Positions 8,880-17,752 of a stretch of DNA of 64,000 nt are shown here, one piece after another (within the stretch, counting starts at the first letter, position 1; every line of letters begins with the position of its first letter). The notes below the pieces were generated by a model. It searched no databases and was not told the origin of the DNA. It saw only the letters and a list, made by a program, of their open reading frames with translations. The stretch comes from Gammaproteobacteria bacterium (GTDB lineage: Bacteria > Pseudomonadota > Gammaproteobacteria > Pseudomonadales > Azotimanducaceae): the NCBI GenBank assembly GCA_026708185.1, contig JAPOVK010000023.1, positions 1 through 64,000 of the forward strand, given 5' to 3'. The position numbers and the translations under genes were made by a program.

Positions 8880-10874
8880 GTGGGAAGGAAACACCTGTTA
8901 GCGCGGGCCGCCTCGCTGGCCTTTTGCGTATCGGCCTTCGCGGCCGACGAACGGACGGACGCGCCTAGCGAGCCCTCCAAGACCAGCGAACCGTACCCGC
9001 TCGAACACTGGGCGATGCGTGCCGTCATCAGCAATGTGGCTGTCTCGCCGGACGGCAACCACTTGGCGCTGATGAAGATTGCTTCGAAGGACGGCGACCC
9101 GATCATCGAGATCTACGACGCAGCGGACCTGACGAAGGAGCCGTTTCGGCTAGACGCCGACCCGATGGAGATCGCGGGCTTCTATTGGGCAAGCGACCGC
9201 GACATCCTGTTCACGTTGCGCCAGCAGGTTCGCGACAAGATCGAAGGCTTCAACCAGGGCGTCTACGAGTTTCGTCTCGCCGTTCTAGACGTCGATGCGA
9301 AGAAGATGCGGTCATTCGCAGGCGAACGGGCGACCGTCGTCAACATCCTGCCGAGCGAGCCCAACAAGGTCATCGTGGCCGTCCAGGAGGGCGGCGACGA
9401 CGGCCCCGCCGCCCGCGTGCGCGCAGCGTACAGGCCCCTTGCGTACTACGAGTTCGACCTGAGGCGAGGTTCCCGGAAACTCATCATCCGGGGCAAGCTG
9501 GCTCTCGGCCAGGTCGGCTTCGATGGCGAAGGCAACCCGTGGCTCGCACGCGGCTTCGACGAAGGCAGCCGCGAGTACATCCTGTACCACCGCAAGCGTG
9601 GCGCGTCCGGGTGGACCGAGGTCCACCGCCACCACGAGGACAGCTTCGAGTCCTTCGGTGTCGTTGGCTTTGACGTCGACAATCCTGACGATCTCTACGT
9701 GGTCGCGAACAACGGTCACGACACACTGGGGCTTTGGTCGTTCAACGTCGACACGCGGGAACTGACCGCCTTGTACCGCCGGTCGGACGTGGACGTCTGG
9801 AACGTCTTCGAGCACTCCAACTCGTGGACGCACCCCGACACCGTGACCGGCCTTTCCTATGGAAAGGACAGGTTCCACCGCGAGTTCTTCGACGACGCCG
9901 AAGGTGCAACCTATGCGCAACTCGAAGGAGTCGTCCCCCACGCCCATCGCGTCACGATCACCAGCCGGTCGCGCGACGGCTCGACGTTGACCGTCAGCAA
10001 CTCGGGGCCGCGCGACCCGGGCACCTACTACCTTCTCAAGGACGGCCGGATACAGACGGTTGGCAGCCAGCAACCGCTGTTCAAGAGCGAAGATCTCGCC
10101 GACGTTGAGTACATCACCTACAAGGCTCGCGACGGTCGTACGATACCGGCCTACCTCACCGTCCCGCATGGCGAGCCACCCTTTCCGCTCGCTGTCATGC
10201 CCCACGGTGGCCCGTTCGTTCCGGAGGTGGTCGGTTTCGACAAGTGGGCTCAGCTACTCGCCAACCAGGGCTACCTGGTTCTGCAACCGCAGTACCGCGG
10301 CTCCCGAAACTACGGTCTCGAGTTCTACCAGGCCGCTTTCGTCGAAGGCGGCCAAGGCGGCTTCAAGATGCAGGACGACAAGGACGACGGTGCCTTGCAC
10401 CTCGTCAAGGAAGGGCTCACGAGCCGCGATCGGATCGCCATGTTCGGCTGGTCGTATGGCGGCTATGCGGCCCTGGTTGCCGCATCCCGGACGCCCCAGA
10501 TCTACCAGTGCGTCGTCGCGGGTGCGGCCGTGTCGGATCCGAACATGCAAGTGAACTACTACCGTTTCGCCATGCGCGGCTCCCAGCGTGAAGAGCAGCT
10601 CCGCATGTGGGACGACAGTGTCTCTCCGCTGGACGAGGTCGAGAAAGTCAACGTACCCATGCTCATCGTGCACGGCAGTGTCGACCAGCGCGTCCCGCCC
10701 GATCACGCCAAGAAGTACCTGAAGCTGCTCGATGAACACGACAAGACCTACAAATACCTGGAACTCGAAGGCGCCGATCACTTCTACAACACGCTGTTTT
10801 ACAACCACCAGCTCGACTTCTTCACCGCCATGACGGACTTTCTTGCCAACGACTGCGGACCCGAGGGCCTGTAA
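8880..10874 (+). CDS. Secreted S9-family prolyl-oligopeptidase-like peptidase
   Basis: This 664-residue serine peptidase has a signal peptide (GRKHLLARAASLAFCVSAFAAD), a beta-propeller region (about 40-400) and a C-terminal alpha/beta-hydrolase domain. The catalytic triad is clear: Ser525 in GWSYGGYAA, Asp602 in VHGSVDQRVPP and His634 in EGADHFYN. LAVMPHGGPF gives the oxyanion-side HGGP motif. It is predicted to hydrolyse short peptides or acyl-peptides in the periplasm. No ATG precedes the signal closely. GTG 8880 lies 9 bases after GGAGGA and is chosen over GTG 8874. It follows the TonB receptor and is 9 bp ahead of an aminotransferase, suggesting a peptide-scavenging unit. Confidence 0.9.
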   Translation: MGRKHLLARAASLAFCVSAFAADERTDAPSEPSKTSEPYPLEHWAMRAVISNVAVSPDGNHLALMKIASKDGDPIIEIYDAADLTKEPFRLDADPMEIAGFYWASDRDILFTLRQQVRDKIEGFNQGVYEFRLAVLDVDAKKMRSFAGERATVVNILPSEPNKVIVAVQEGGDDGPAARVRAAYRPLAYYEFDLRRGSRKLIIRGKLALGQVGFDGEGNPWLARGFDEGSREYILYHRKRGASGWTEVHRHHEDSFESFGVVGFDVDNPDDLYVVANNGHDTLGLWSFNVDTRELTALYRRSDVDVWNVFEHSNSWTHPDTVTGLSYGKDRFHREFFDDAEGATYAQLEGVVPHAHRVTITSRSRDGSTLTVSNSGPRDPGTYYLLKDGRIQTVGSQQPLFKSEDLADVEYITYKARDGRTIPAYLTVPHGEPPFPLAVMPHGGPFVPEVVGFDKWAQLLANQGYLVLQPQYRGSRNYGLEFYQAAFVEGGQGGFKMQDDKDDGALHLVKEGLTSRDRIAMFGWSYGGYAALVAASRTPQIYQCVVAGAAVSDPNMQVNYYRFAMRGSQREEQLRMWDDSVSPLDEVEKVNVPMLIVHGSVDQRVPPDHAKKYLKLLDEHDKTYKYLELEGADHFYNTLFYNHQLDFFTAMTDFLANDCGPEGL

Positions 10875-10883
10875 CGGCGCAAC

Positions 10884-12209
10884 ATGAACGCACGACTACA
10901 CAACGAACTCGACCTCAACGCCTATTGGATGCCGTTCACGGCGAATCGCGCCTTCAAGTCCGAACCGCGAATGATCGAATCGGCATCAGGCATGGTGTGT
11001 CGGACCGACGACGGACGCGAAGTGCTCGACGCCATTTCAGGCCTGTGGTGCTGCAACGCCGGACACTGCCACCCGCACATCGCCACGGCAATCGCGGCGC
11101 AAGCGGCGACGCTCGACTACACGACGGCATTTCAAGTGGGGCACCCGACTGTCTTCCGACTCGCCGAACGTATCGCCCGGATGGCACCGGACGACCTCGA
11201 CGCCGTGTTCTTCACCAATTCCGGGTCGGAGTCCGTGGACACGGCGCTGAAGATCGCGCTGGCCTACCACCAGGCCCGGGGCGAGTCTTCCCGGACGCGC
11301 CTGGTCGGACGCGAAAGGGGCTACCACGGCGTCGGCTTCGGCGGCATGAGCGTCGGTGGCATCGGCAACAACCGCAAGAGCTTCGGGCCGTTGCTTCCCG
11401 GGGTACTGCACTTGCCGACGACCTACGATCATGAGCACCAGGCCTTCAGCCGCGGCCAGCCCGAGTGGGGCGCGCATCTCGCGGACGAACTCGAACGCAT
11501 CGTCGCCGTCAATCATCCATCGACGATCGCTGCCGTCATCGTCGAACCCTTCGCCGGATCCGCAGGCGTGCTCGTGCCGCCCGTGGGCTACCTGGAGCGT
11601 CTGCGGGAGATCACCGCCCGCTACGGCATCCTGCTCATCTTCGACGAAGTCATCACCGCGTTCGGGCGCCTCGGCGCGAGCTTCGCGGCTACGCGCTTCG
11701 ACGTCGTGCCCGACATGATCACCTGCGCCAAGGGCATCACCAGCGGCACGGTGCCCATGGGCGCGGTGATCGCACGCGAGTCCATCCGGGCAACCATCAT
11801 CGACAACGCGCCCGACGCCATCGAGTTCTTCCACGGCTACACGTACTCCGGCCACCCCTTGGCCTCGGCCGCCGCGATGGCAACGCTCGACGTCTACGAG
11901 GACGAACAACTGTTCGAACGTTCGCGCAAGCTCGGGCCGGTGTTCGAGGATGCCCTGCATGCCCTGGCCGACAAACCGCATGTCAGGGACATCCGCAACA
12001 TGGGTCTGGCCGGCGCGGTGGAACTCGAGCCGCGCCCCGACGAGCCGGGTGCCCGGGCCAGTACCGCGTTCGCCGATGCCTACGAGCGCGGCCTGCTCAT
12101 CCGCACGACGGCCGACGTGATCGCCTTGGCGCCGCCACTGATCGCAACGCCCGAGCACATTGCGACCATCACCGGAACGCTCGGGGAAGTGCTTGACGGG
12201 GTGAAGTAA
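10884..12209 (+). CDS. Class III omega-aminotransferase (beta-alanine:pyruvate type)
   Basis: This 441-residue PLP-dependent fold-type I aminotransferase resembles the omega-amino-acid:pyruvate group. The opening LNAYWMPFTANRAFK and GLWCCNAGHCHPHI are characteristic of beta-alanine:pyruvate transaminases. Other conserved elements are FFTNSGSESVDTALKIA (PLP phosphate cup), YHGVGFGGMSVGG, LLIFDEVITAFGRLG and the Schiff-base Lys283 in DMITCAKGITSG. It moves an amino group from an omega-amino acid or amine to pyruvate or a similar keto acid. It begins 9 bp after the S9 peptidase stop, so it is probably co-transcribed. The exact amine substrate cannot be read from sequence. Confidence 0.88.
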   Translation: MNARLHNELDLNAYWMPFTANRAFKSEPRMIESASGMVCRTDDGREVLDAISGLWCCNAGHCHPHIATAIAAQAATLDYTTAFQVGHPTVFRLAERIARMAPDDLDAVFFTNSGSESVDTALKIALAYHQARGESSRTRLVGRERGYHGVGFGGMSVGGIGNNRKSFGPLLPGVLHLPTTYDHEHQAFSRGQPEWGAHLADELERIVAVNHPSTIAAVIVEPFAGSAGVLVPPVGYLERLREITARYGILLIFDEVITAFGRLGASFAATRFDVVPDMITCAKGITSGTVPMGAVIARESIRATIIDNAPDAIEFFHGYTYSGHPLASAAAMATLDVYEDEQLFERSRKLGPVFEDALHALADKPHVRDIRNMGLAGAVELEPRPDEPGARASTAFADAYERGLLIRTTADVIALAPPLIATPEHIATITGTLGEVLDGVK

Positions 12210-12298
12210 AACCCGGGCAGCGCCCGGCGACAAAACCGCGTAAGCGGAACCCGCATGATCTAAAATCCCCGGCCTTTGCCCGTACGCCGGAGACCATC

Positions 12299-13690
12299 TT
12301 GAGCGACCCGCTCCACAACGAGTTCGCCCCGGGTTCCATCGAGGCCAAGGACCTGGCGCACATGCTGCATCCGGCCACCAACCTGGCCGAGCACCACCGC
12401 AACGGGCCGGCCGTGCACCAGCGTGCCGAAGGCGTGTACCTGTGGGACAACAAGGGCAAGCAGTACATCGAAGGGATGGCCGGACTTTGGTGCACGGCCC
12501 TCGGCTACGGCGAGGAAGAGTTGGTGAGAGCCGCGGAGCAGCAGCTTCGCAAGCTCTCCTATTCGCAACTCTTCGCCGGCAAGACCCACGAGCCGGGCGT
12601 GCTTCTTGCCGAGAAGCTCAAGGCCATGATGCCGTTCGACGCCGGTCGCGTGTTCTTCGGCCTGTCGGGTTCCGATGCCAACGATACGCAGATGAAGCTC
12701 ATGTGGTACTACCACAACGTCGTCGGCAAGCCGGAACGCAAGAAGATCATCTCGCGCCGTTCCGGCTATCACGGCGTTACGGTCGCGAGCGGCAGCCTCA
12801 CCGGGCTCGCCCCGTTCCATGCGCACTTCGACCTGCCGATTCCCGGCGTGTTGCATACCAGCGCACCGTACTACTACCGCGAGGCCCACGAGGGCGAGAC
12901 CGAGGACGATTTCACTACGCGGCTCGCCAACGAACTCGACGACCTGATCCGCGCCGAGGGCCCGGAGACGATCGCCGCCTTCATCGCCGAACCCGTGATG
13001 GGCGTCGCTGGCGTGGTCGTGCCCCCCGACGGCTACTACGCGAAGATCCAGGAGGTGCTGCGTCGGCACCGTGTGTTCTTCATCGACGACGAGGTGATCT
13101 GCGGTTTCGGACGCACCGGACAGCCCTTCGGCGCCCAGGCGCTGGGCATCGAGCCCACCACCATGACCGTGGCCAAGGCGCTGTCGTCGGCGTACCTGCC
13201 GATCAGTGCCGTGGTGATCCCGGAGTTCATGTACGAGCCGTTCGTCGAGGCCAGCGGCGAGGTCGGCACATTCGGTCACGGATTCACGTATTCGGGGCAC
13301 CCGGTGTGCGCCGCGGTGGCGCTGCGCTGCCTCGAACTCATGGAAGAACGCAAGATCTTCGCCCATGCCGCCACCGTCGCCGAGACCTTTCAGGCGCGTC
13401 TGCATGCACTCGCCGACCATCCCCTGGTCGGTGACGTGCGTGGCGTCGGGCTGATCGGCGCCGTGGAACTCGTGGCCAACAAGGCGACCCGCGAGCGCTT
13501 CCCCGCACCGGTCAAGATCGGCATCGAGTGCATGAACCGAGCGCTCGACCACGGCCTCATCGTCCGCGCGCTGGGCGACAGCGTGGCGTTCTGCCCGCCG
13601 CTCGTCATCAACGACAAGGAGATCGACGAGATGTTCGCGAGATTCGAGCGCGCCCTGGCCGACACGCTCATCTACGCGAACGCACTCTAG
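12299..13690 (+). CDS. Class III aminotransferase
   Basis: This 463-residue fold-type I PLP aminotransferase is a second, distinct paralogue. Motifs are YIEGMAGLWCTALGYG, LSGSDANDTQMKLMWYY, RRSGYHGVTVASGSLTG, FFIDDEVICGFGRTGQPFG and Schiff-base Lys293 in MTVAKALSSAYLPISAV. These match omega-transaminases acting on putrescine, GABA-like compounds or other amines. The start is TTG 12299 with GGAG six bases upstream; no ATG gives the full N-terminus. An 89-bp gap separates it from the previous aminotransferase. That gap holds a short GC hairpin but no plus-strand U-tract, so read-through is possible. Confidence 0.87.
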   Translation: MSDPLHNEFAPGSIEAKDLAHMLHPATNLAEHHRNGPAVHQRAEGVYLWDNKGKQYIEGMAGLWCTALGYGEEELVRAAEQQLRKLSYSQLFAGKTHEPGVLLAEKLKAMMPFDAGRVFFGLSGSDANDTQMKLMWYYHNVVGKPERKKIISRRSGYHGVTVASGSLTGLAPFHAHFDLPIPGVLHTSAPYYYREAHEGETEDDFTTRLANELDDLIRAEGPETIAAFIAEPVMGVAGVVVPPDGYYAKIQEVLRRHRVFFIDDEVICGFGRTGQPFGAQALGIEPTTMTVAKALSSAYLPISAVVIPEFMYEPFVEASGEVGTFGHGFTYSGHPVCAAVALRCLELMEERKIFAHAATVAETFQARLHALADHPLVGDVRGVGLIGAVELVANKATRERFPAPVKIGIECMNRALDHGLIVRALGDSVAFCPPLVINDKEIDEMFARFERALADTLIYANAL

Positions 13691-13755
13691 CGAGCGGGCG
13701 AACCGCCGCCCCGCGCTAGCGCTGCGAGGCGATGATGAGGATCAGGCGCGGCACC

Positions 13756-13780
13756 TGACCATGGTCGTTGACCATGGTAC
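13756..13780. promoter_or_regulatory. Probable toxin-antitoxin operator (paired palindromes)
   Basis: The perfect 10-bp palindrome GACCATGGTC (13757-13766) is followed by a second palindromic core ACCATGGT (13771-13778). Their centres are 13 bp apart, and they end 10 bp before the antitoxin start. Paired palindromes at this place are typical operators bound by the antitoxin/toxin complex of Phd/VapB-type modules. Confidence 0.55.
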
Positions 13781-13790
13781 AGTTGCGCAC

Positions 13791-14051
13791 ATGGATGAGA
13801 TCAAGATCTCGGAATTCAAGGCGACCTGTCTCGCGGTTCTCTCACGTGTCGGAGAAACCGGTCGTCCGGTCCTGGTGACACGTCTGGGCAAGCCCGTCGC
13901 ACAGATCGTTCCGCCACCGCGCAGTGCGTCCGACTGGCTCGGCGCCATGCGGGACAGGGGCACGATCAAAGGCGATCTCGTCGGGCCGATTGGCTCGTTG
14001 GAGGACTGGGAGGTCCTGACTGATCGCGATGGCCGGGCAGCGGATCGTTGA
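13791..14051 (+). CDS. Phd/YefM-type antitoxin
   Basis: This 86-residue antitoxin has an N-terminal Phd/YefM-like DNA-binding fold: MDEIKISEFKATCLAVLSRVGETGRPVLVTRLGKPVAQIVP. The C-terminal tail (WLGAMRDRGTIKGDLVGPIGSLEDW) should wrap the toxin. ATG 13791 is chosen over ATG 13761, which lies within the upstream palindromes and lacks homology. The stop overlaps the toxin start as TGATG (14049-14053), the usual translational coupling. It probably represses its own promoter through the palindromes at 13756-13780. Confidence 0.85.
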   Translation: MDEIKISEFKATCLAVLSRVGETGRPVLVTRLGKPVAQIVPPPRSASDWLGAMRDRGTIKGDLVGPIGSLEDWEVLTDRDGRAADR

Positions 14052-14437
14052 TGCTGCTCGACACCCATGTCTGGCTGTGGAGCCTACTCGAACCCGAGCG
14101 TCTATCACGCGATGCGCGGAAGGCCATCGAGACGCCCGGCGCGCAGCATCACCTATCGCCGATCAGCGTGTGGGAAACCATGATCCTCATCGAGAATGGA
14201 CGCATTGCGGTCGATGAGGAAGCCGCATCCTGGACACGGGCTGCGCTCGCGTCGAGCCCCGTCGTCGAGGCACCGCTGACTTTTCAGGTGGCCGTCGAGA
14301 GCCGCAAGATCGGTCTGCCGCACCGTGACCCCGCTGATCGCTTCATTGCGGCGACCGCGAAGGTGTACGGTTTGACGCTGGCGACCGCTGACCGGCGACT
14401 GCTGGACTGCACGGACATCGAGACCGTCGCCGCCTAG
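14051..14437 (+). CDS. PIN-domain ribonuclease toxin
   Basis: This 128-residue PIN nuclease is the toxin partner of the preceding antitoxin. The metal-binding acidic residues are visible: Asp4 in MLLDTHVWLW, Glu in SPISVWETMILIE, and Asp residues in PHRDPADRFIAATA and LATADRRLL. The MLLDTHVWLW opening is that of the DTHxxLW subgroup (COG3744), commonly paired with Phd-type antitoxins. The expected activity is Mg-dependent RNA cleavage that arrests growth when antitoxin is lost. ATG 14051 overlaps the antitoxin stop; the TTG at 14048 is a less likely start. Confidence 0.88.
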   Translation: MLLDTHVWLWSLLEPERLSRDARKAIETPGAQHHLSPISVWETMILIENGRIAVDEEAASWTRAALASSPVVEAPLTFQVAVESRKIGLPHRDPADRFIAATAKVYGLTLATADRRLLDCTDIETVAA

Positions 14438-14449
14438 CCCGGGACCCCG

Positions 14450-14519
14450 TCCGTTTTCGGCCCCAAAACGGAATCCAGTTCCCAGGTGGGTTGTGTGGTC
14501 CGGTCCATGACCGGGACCA
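14450..14519. terminator. Possible bidirectional terminator hairpins
   Basis: The convergent gap between the PIN gene and the DUF4175-like gene holds an 8-bp stem TCCGTTTT/AAAACGGA (14450-14457/14465-14472) and a second imperfect stem GGTCCGGTC/GACCGGGACC (14498-14519). The T- and A-rich arms could act in either direction, but no clear U-tract follows. Confidence 0.35.
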
Positions 14520-14551
14520 ATGAAATGCGTATGGCTCTTCCGCTCGACCGG

Positions 14552-17500
14552 TCAGCAGTCGTCGCAACTCAGTTGCCGGAAGTACCGGGCGACCGCGGCC
14601 GATTCGTAGCCACTGTCACGTGGCGGCGTGGCGCGCACGCTTCCCCCCTCGACCTTGCCCAGGGCGATCTCCAACCGGTCCAGCTCGTCCAGCGTCAGCC
14701 GGTACAGGCGTTCCCGGTTGCCCTCCGACGCCCCGAGGCCGCGGTAACGGGCACGCGTCGCCTCCAAGTCCAGTGAACCGACGCCGTCGCCAAGCTGCCG
14801 ACTCAGGCGCCGGGCGGCGCTCGCGACGTCCTCCAGGTCGCTCACGGGCCCCCCAACGCCGATTTCCTCCAATCGGCGTCGCAGACGCTGGAGGTCGTCC
14901 ACTGTGGGGTTGGTCCCCGAGCCCGCGCGCGCGCCCTCCATGCGCTCCGCCGCCCGGTCGAGGCGTTCGCGCAGGTCCTCGAGCGCGCCCCCGACACGGT
15001 TCTCCTGGGCGATGACGAACAAGGGGTTGCCCATCTCGAAGTACTCGGCACCGAGGCCGAGGCGTTCGTTGATACGCGACTCGGCTAGCTCGTCCAAGGC
15101 CCGGTCGATTTGCCGCGCCACCGCCTCGCCCAACTCTGGGACGCTTTCCAAACGTTGCCTGATGTCGGCAAGATCCGCCGCGATACGCGTCAAGTCGTCC
15201 TGCATGCGTCGCTTCGTCTGCGCCTCGCGGTCGAACCCGTAGTCGCGATAACGTCGCCGTTCCCCTGCCCGGGTCGCCCGCAGCAACTCCTGCTGCAACT
15301 CCTCAAGGCGCTCGCCGATCCGGCGGTGGTCGCTCAGCAGGTCGCCCGTCTCCTCCTCCGCCTTGCGCAAACGCCCGGCCAGGTCGTCGACACCCCGCTG
15401 GCGGAGGCGCTCCGCGCTGTCGCGCAAGGCCGCAGCGCCTTGCCGAAACGCCTCGGCTTCCGCCTCGCGCTGGTCCGGGTTCGAATCGTTCATCGCGCGC
15501 TCCAGCCGCGCGATGGCGTTGGCGATCTCGGCTCCTCCCGACGCCTGGCCGGTACGGTTGGCAGCCGATTCGCCGCTCTCCGCTCCGGCGAGCCGCTCGC
15601 GCAAGGTCTCAAGTTCCCGCTTCAGGCGTTCGAGTTGCCAGCGAGACAGCGGCGTCTCCTGGGTCTCGCCGCGCTCCCGCCGCCGCGCAAGCTCCTCGTG
15701 ACGGCGCGCAAGCTCGGTCAGCCGTTCCCACTCGTCATCGTCGTCGGCCTCGTCCGCCGGCCCGAAACTGGGTGTGTCCGGCGTCTCGTAGCGGTTGCGC
15801 GTCGTGTCGAGTTCCAAGTCCGCCAACTCGGAAAGCGAGCGACTGACCGCATCCCCCGCCGAATCGCTGCGCGTCAGGGTGACGTCGATGTCGCGCAGGC
15901 TCGCCTCCGCCGTCAACAGATGCTGCAGGGCACGCTGTTCGGGCGCGACCGCCGCATCGAGATCCCTGGCTGCGAGCGTCCCGGCCGCCGTCTCCATGGC
16001 GACCGAGGCGGCCTTGAGTTCCTCGACGAAAACGCTGACCTCCTCGTCGAAGGACAGCCGGCGTCCTTCCGAGCGCACAATCATGGTGTCCACCTGGTCT
16101 AAGAGCGTGGTCTGCAGGATGCCTACGACGTCGATCTGGTCGTCGAGGTCGGTACCGGCCCGGGTGCCGGCGTCCCGCTCGCGAATCAGGTTCCAGGTTG
16201 CGGCTGTGATGTCGCGCTGACGCGCGGACAGCTCCAGCCCGCCGCCCCCGCCAGCACTTCCCCCGCCGCCACCACCGCCATCCGCGCGCTGCCGATAGCG
16301 CTTGTCGAAGGGCCGCACATCGACGAAGTAGAGCGCGCTCCGTATCGAGTGGCCGTGGTCCCGGGCCTCGGCGAAGAGCGATACGACGTCTCCCGGCCGG
16401 ATGGCCCGGCCGTCGCCCGCCACAAGGTCCTCGAGGGAGAGCAGGTGGCTGGACAGCGCATCCCGTTCCCCCGCTTCGACGGCGGCCGGTGCAACCGTCC
16501 ACCCACCGCCGTTGACCGCGTAGTGGAGGTCGAGTGCCTCGACGCCGAAATCATCCCGCGCGCGAAACCGCAGCGCGACCTCCTCGATCGCGCTCGCCGA
16601 CCTGTCCCGGCCCGGAAACGCGAATTCCACCTCGGGCGGCGAATCCTCCAGTGCCTCGATCAGGAACGACTCGCTGATCCGCACGAGTTCGCCGCGATGG
16701 GTCGCCGCCACATGCCACGTGCCATCGTCTTCGATGGCGAACGTCGCGGCGTTCTCCGCGTCCAGGGCGACGGCACGGTCGTCCAACACAAGCTTGGCGT
16801 CGACCATGGGCGCTGTCGCGCCGACGGTGACGGCCACCTGCGTGCCGCGCACCCCGGCCACGTCGCCGTGGTCCTGGCGATGCGGCTCGAGGCGCGTCCA
16901 GGCGGGAAACTCCAAGACGACGTCGACCGTGTCGACGACAGGCAGGTCCGCGACCTCGATGCGGAAGCGATCCGACCTGACGCTGCCCGCGCTGACGAAG
17001 TAGTCAACCGGTTCGGTGACCGCCACCATAACGAACTCGTGGCGCGGCAAAGCGCCAGGGAGCATGTCGGCCAACTCCCAGTCGGGCGCTCCCGCGAACG
17101 TCGCATGGAGTCGCAGCCCATCGGCGGCGAAGCCGCGCGCCTCGGCGCGAAGCAGTACGTCGGCACCGCGGGAGACCACGGTGTTGCCAGGTTCGACGAA
17201 AATCCGCGGCCGGGTGTCGGCGAACGCGTCGCCCAGCAGGAGCCGCTCGGCCGGAAGACGCATGTGCTGCGGCGCGGCGGTTTGGAACCACGCCAGCAGC
17301 CCAAATGCGAGCACCGCCAATGCTGCGGGCGTCGCGAACAACCGCGTGGGAATGGCACGGTGCGGCGGATGGGCTTCGGCCACGCCCGCGGCTTCGGCAC
17401 CGAGGTGTCCCAGCAGCGCCGGCGGCGGCGTGCGCCGCGACGCGTCGAACCATGTACGCAGGCGTCCGTCGAAGAAGGGTACGCGTCGCTCGGCTCGCCG

Positions 17501-17752
17501 CACCGCGCGGAGCGCGCCGACGCTTGAGCGCGCGCAGGCAACCAGCGTGGCCGCAATCAGCACGTAGAGCGCCACGCGAGCCGCGACCACCGCACCTTGG
17601 GACGGTACAACGTAGGCCGCCACCACGGCGAATACGACCGTCGTCAGTACGGCCGCCAAGACACCGAGGGAGGCCAACTGAATGCGGGCGAGCCACGTCG
17701 AGCGACGCCGCAACCGCTCGACGTACGCCGCAACTGCGCCGCTCGTGTTCAT
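14552..17752 (-). CDS. DUF4175-like membrane protein with long coiled coil
   Basis: This 1066-residue envelope protein has three N-terminal hydrophobic segments (about 20-45, 50-75 and 125-145), as in DUF4175-type proteins of MoxR/vWA clusters. A beta-rich, presumably periplasmic region (about 150-450) follows, then a glycine-rich linker (GGGGGGGSAGGGGG). The C-terminal half is strongly charged and coiled-coil, rich in Glu, Arg and Leu. ATG 17752 overlaps the stop of the BatA-like gene as ATGA; upstream in-frame ATGs extend into that gene and lack homology. As last gene of the MoxR > DUF58 > BatA operon, it is probably a structural partner of the vWA proteins. Biochemical role unknown. Confidence 0.82.
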   Translation of the reverse strand: MNTSGAVAAYVERLRRRSTWLARIQLASLGVLAAVLTTVVFAVVAAYVVPSQGAVVAARVALYVLIAATLVACARSSVGALRAVRRAERRVPFFDGRLRTWFDASRRTPPPALLGHLGAEAAGVAEAHPPHRAIPTRLFATPAALAVLAFGLLAWFQTAAPQHMRLPAERLLLGDAFADTRPRIFVEPGNTVVSRGADVLLRAEARGFAADGLRLHATFAGAPDWELADMLPGALPRHEFVMVAVTEPVDYFVSAGSVRSDRFRIEVADLPVVDTVDVVLEFPAWTRLEPHRQDHGDVAGVRGTQVAVTVGATAPMVDAKLVLDDRAVALDAENAATFAIEDDGTWHVAATHRGELVRISESFLIEALEDSPPEVEFAFPGRDRSASAIEEVALRFRARDDFGVEALDLHYAVNGGGWTVAPAAVEAGERDALSSHLLSLEDLVAGDGRAIRPGDVVSLFAEARDHGHSIRSALYFVDVRPFDKRYRQRADGGGGGGGSAGGGGGLELSARQRDITAATWNLIRERDAGTRAGTDLDDQIDVVGILQTTLLDQVDTMIVRSEGRRLSFDEEVSVFVEELKAASVAMETAAGTLAARDLDAAVAPEQRALQHLLTAEASLRDIDVTLTRSDSAGDAVSRSLSELADLELDTTRNRYETPDTPSFGPADEADDDDEWERLTELARRHEELARRRERGETQETPLSRWQLERLKRELETLRERLAGAESGESAANRTGQASGGAEIANAIARLERAMNDSNPDQREAEAEAFRQGAAALRDSAERLRQRGVDDLAGRLRKAEEETGDLLSDHRRIGERLEELQQELLRATRAGERRRYRDYGFDREAQTKRRMQDDLTRIAADLADIRQRLESVPELGEAVARQIDRALDELAESRINERLGLGAEYFEMGNPLFVIAQENRVGGALEDLRERLDRAAERMEGARAGSGTNPTVDDLQRLRRRLEEIGVGGPVSDLEDVASAARRLSRQLGDGVGSLDLEATRARYRGLGASEGNRERLYRLTLDELDRLEIALGKVEGGSVRATPPRDSGYESAAVARYFRQLSCDDC

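Noticed and set aside
12205-12225. Intrinsic terminator between the two aminotransferase genes
   Set aside because: The stem CCGGGC/GCCCGG is short, and the T-run follows only on the minus strand, opposite to the genes.
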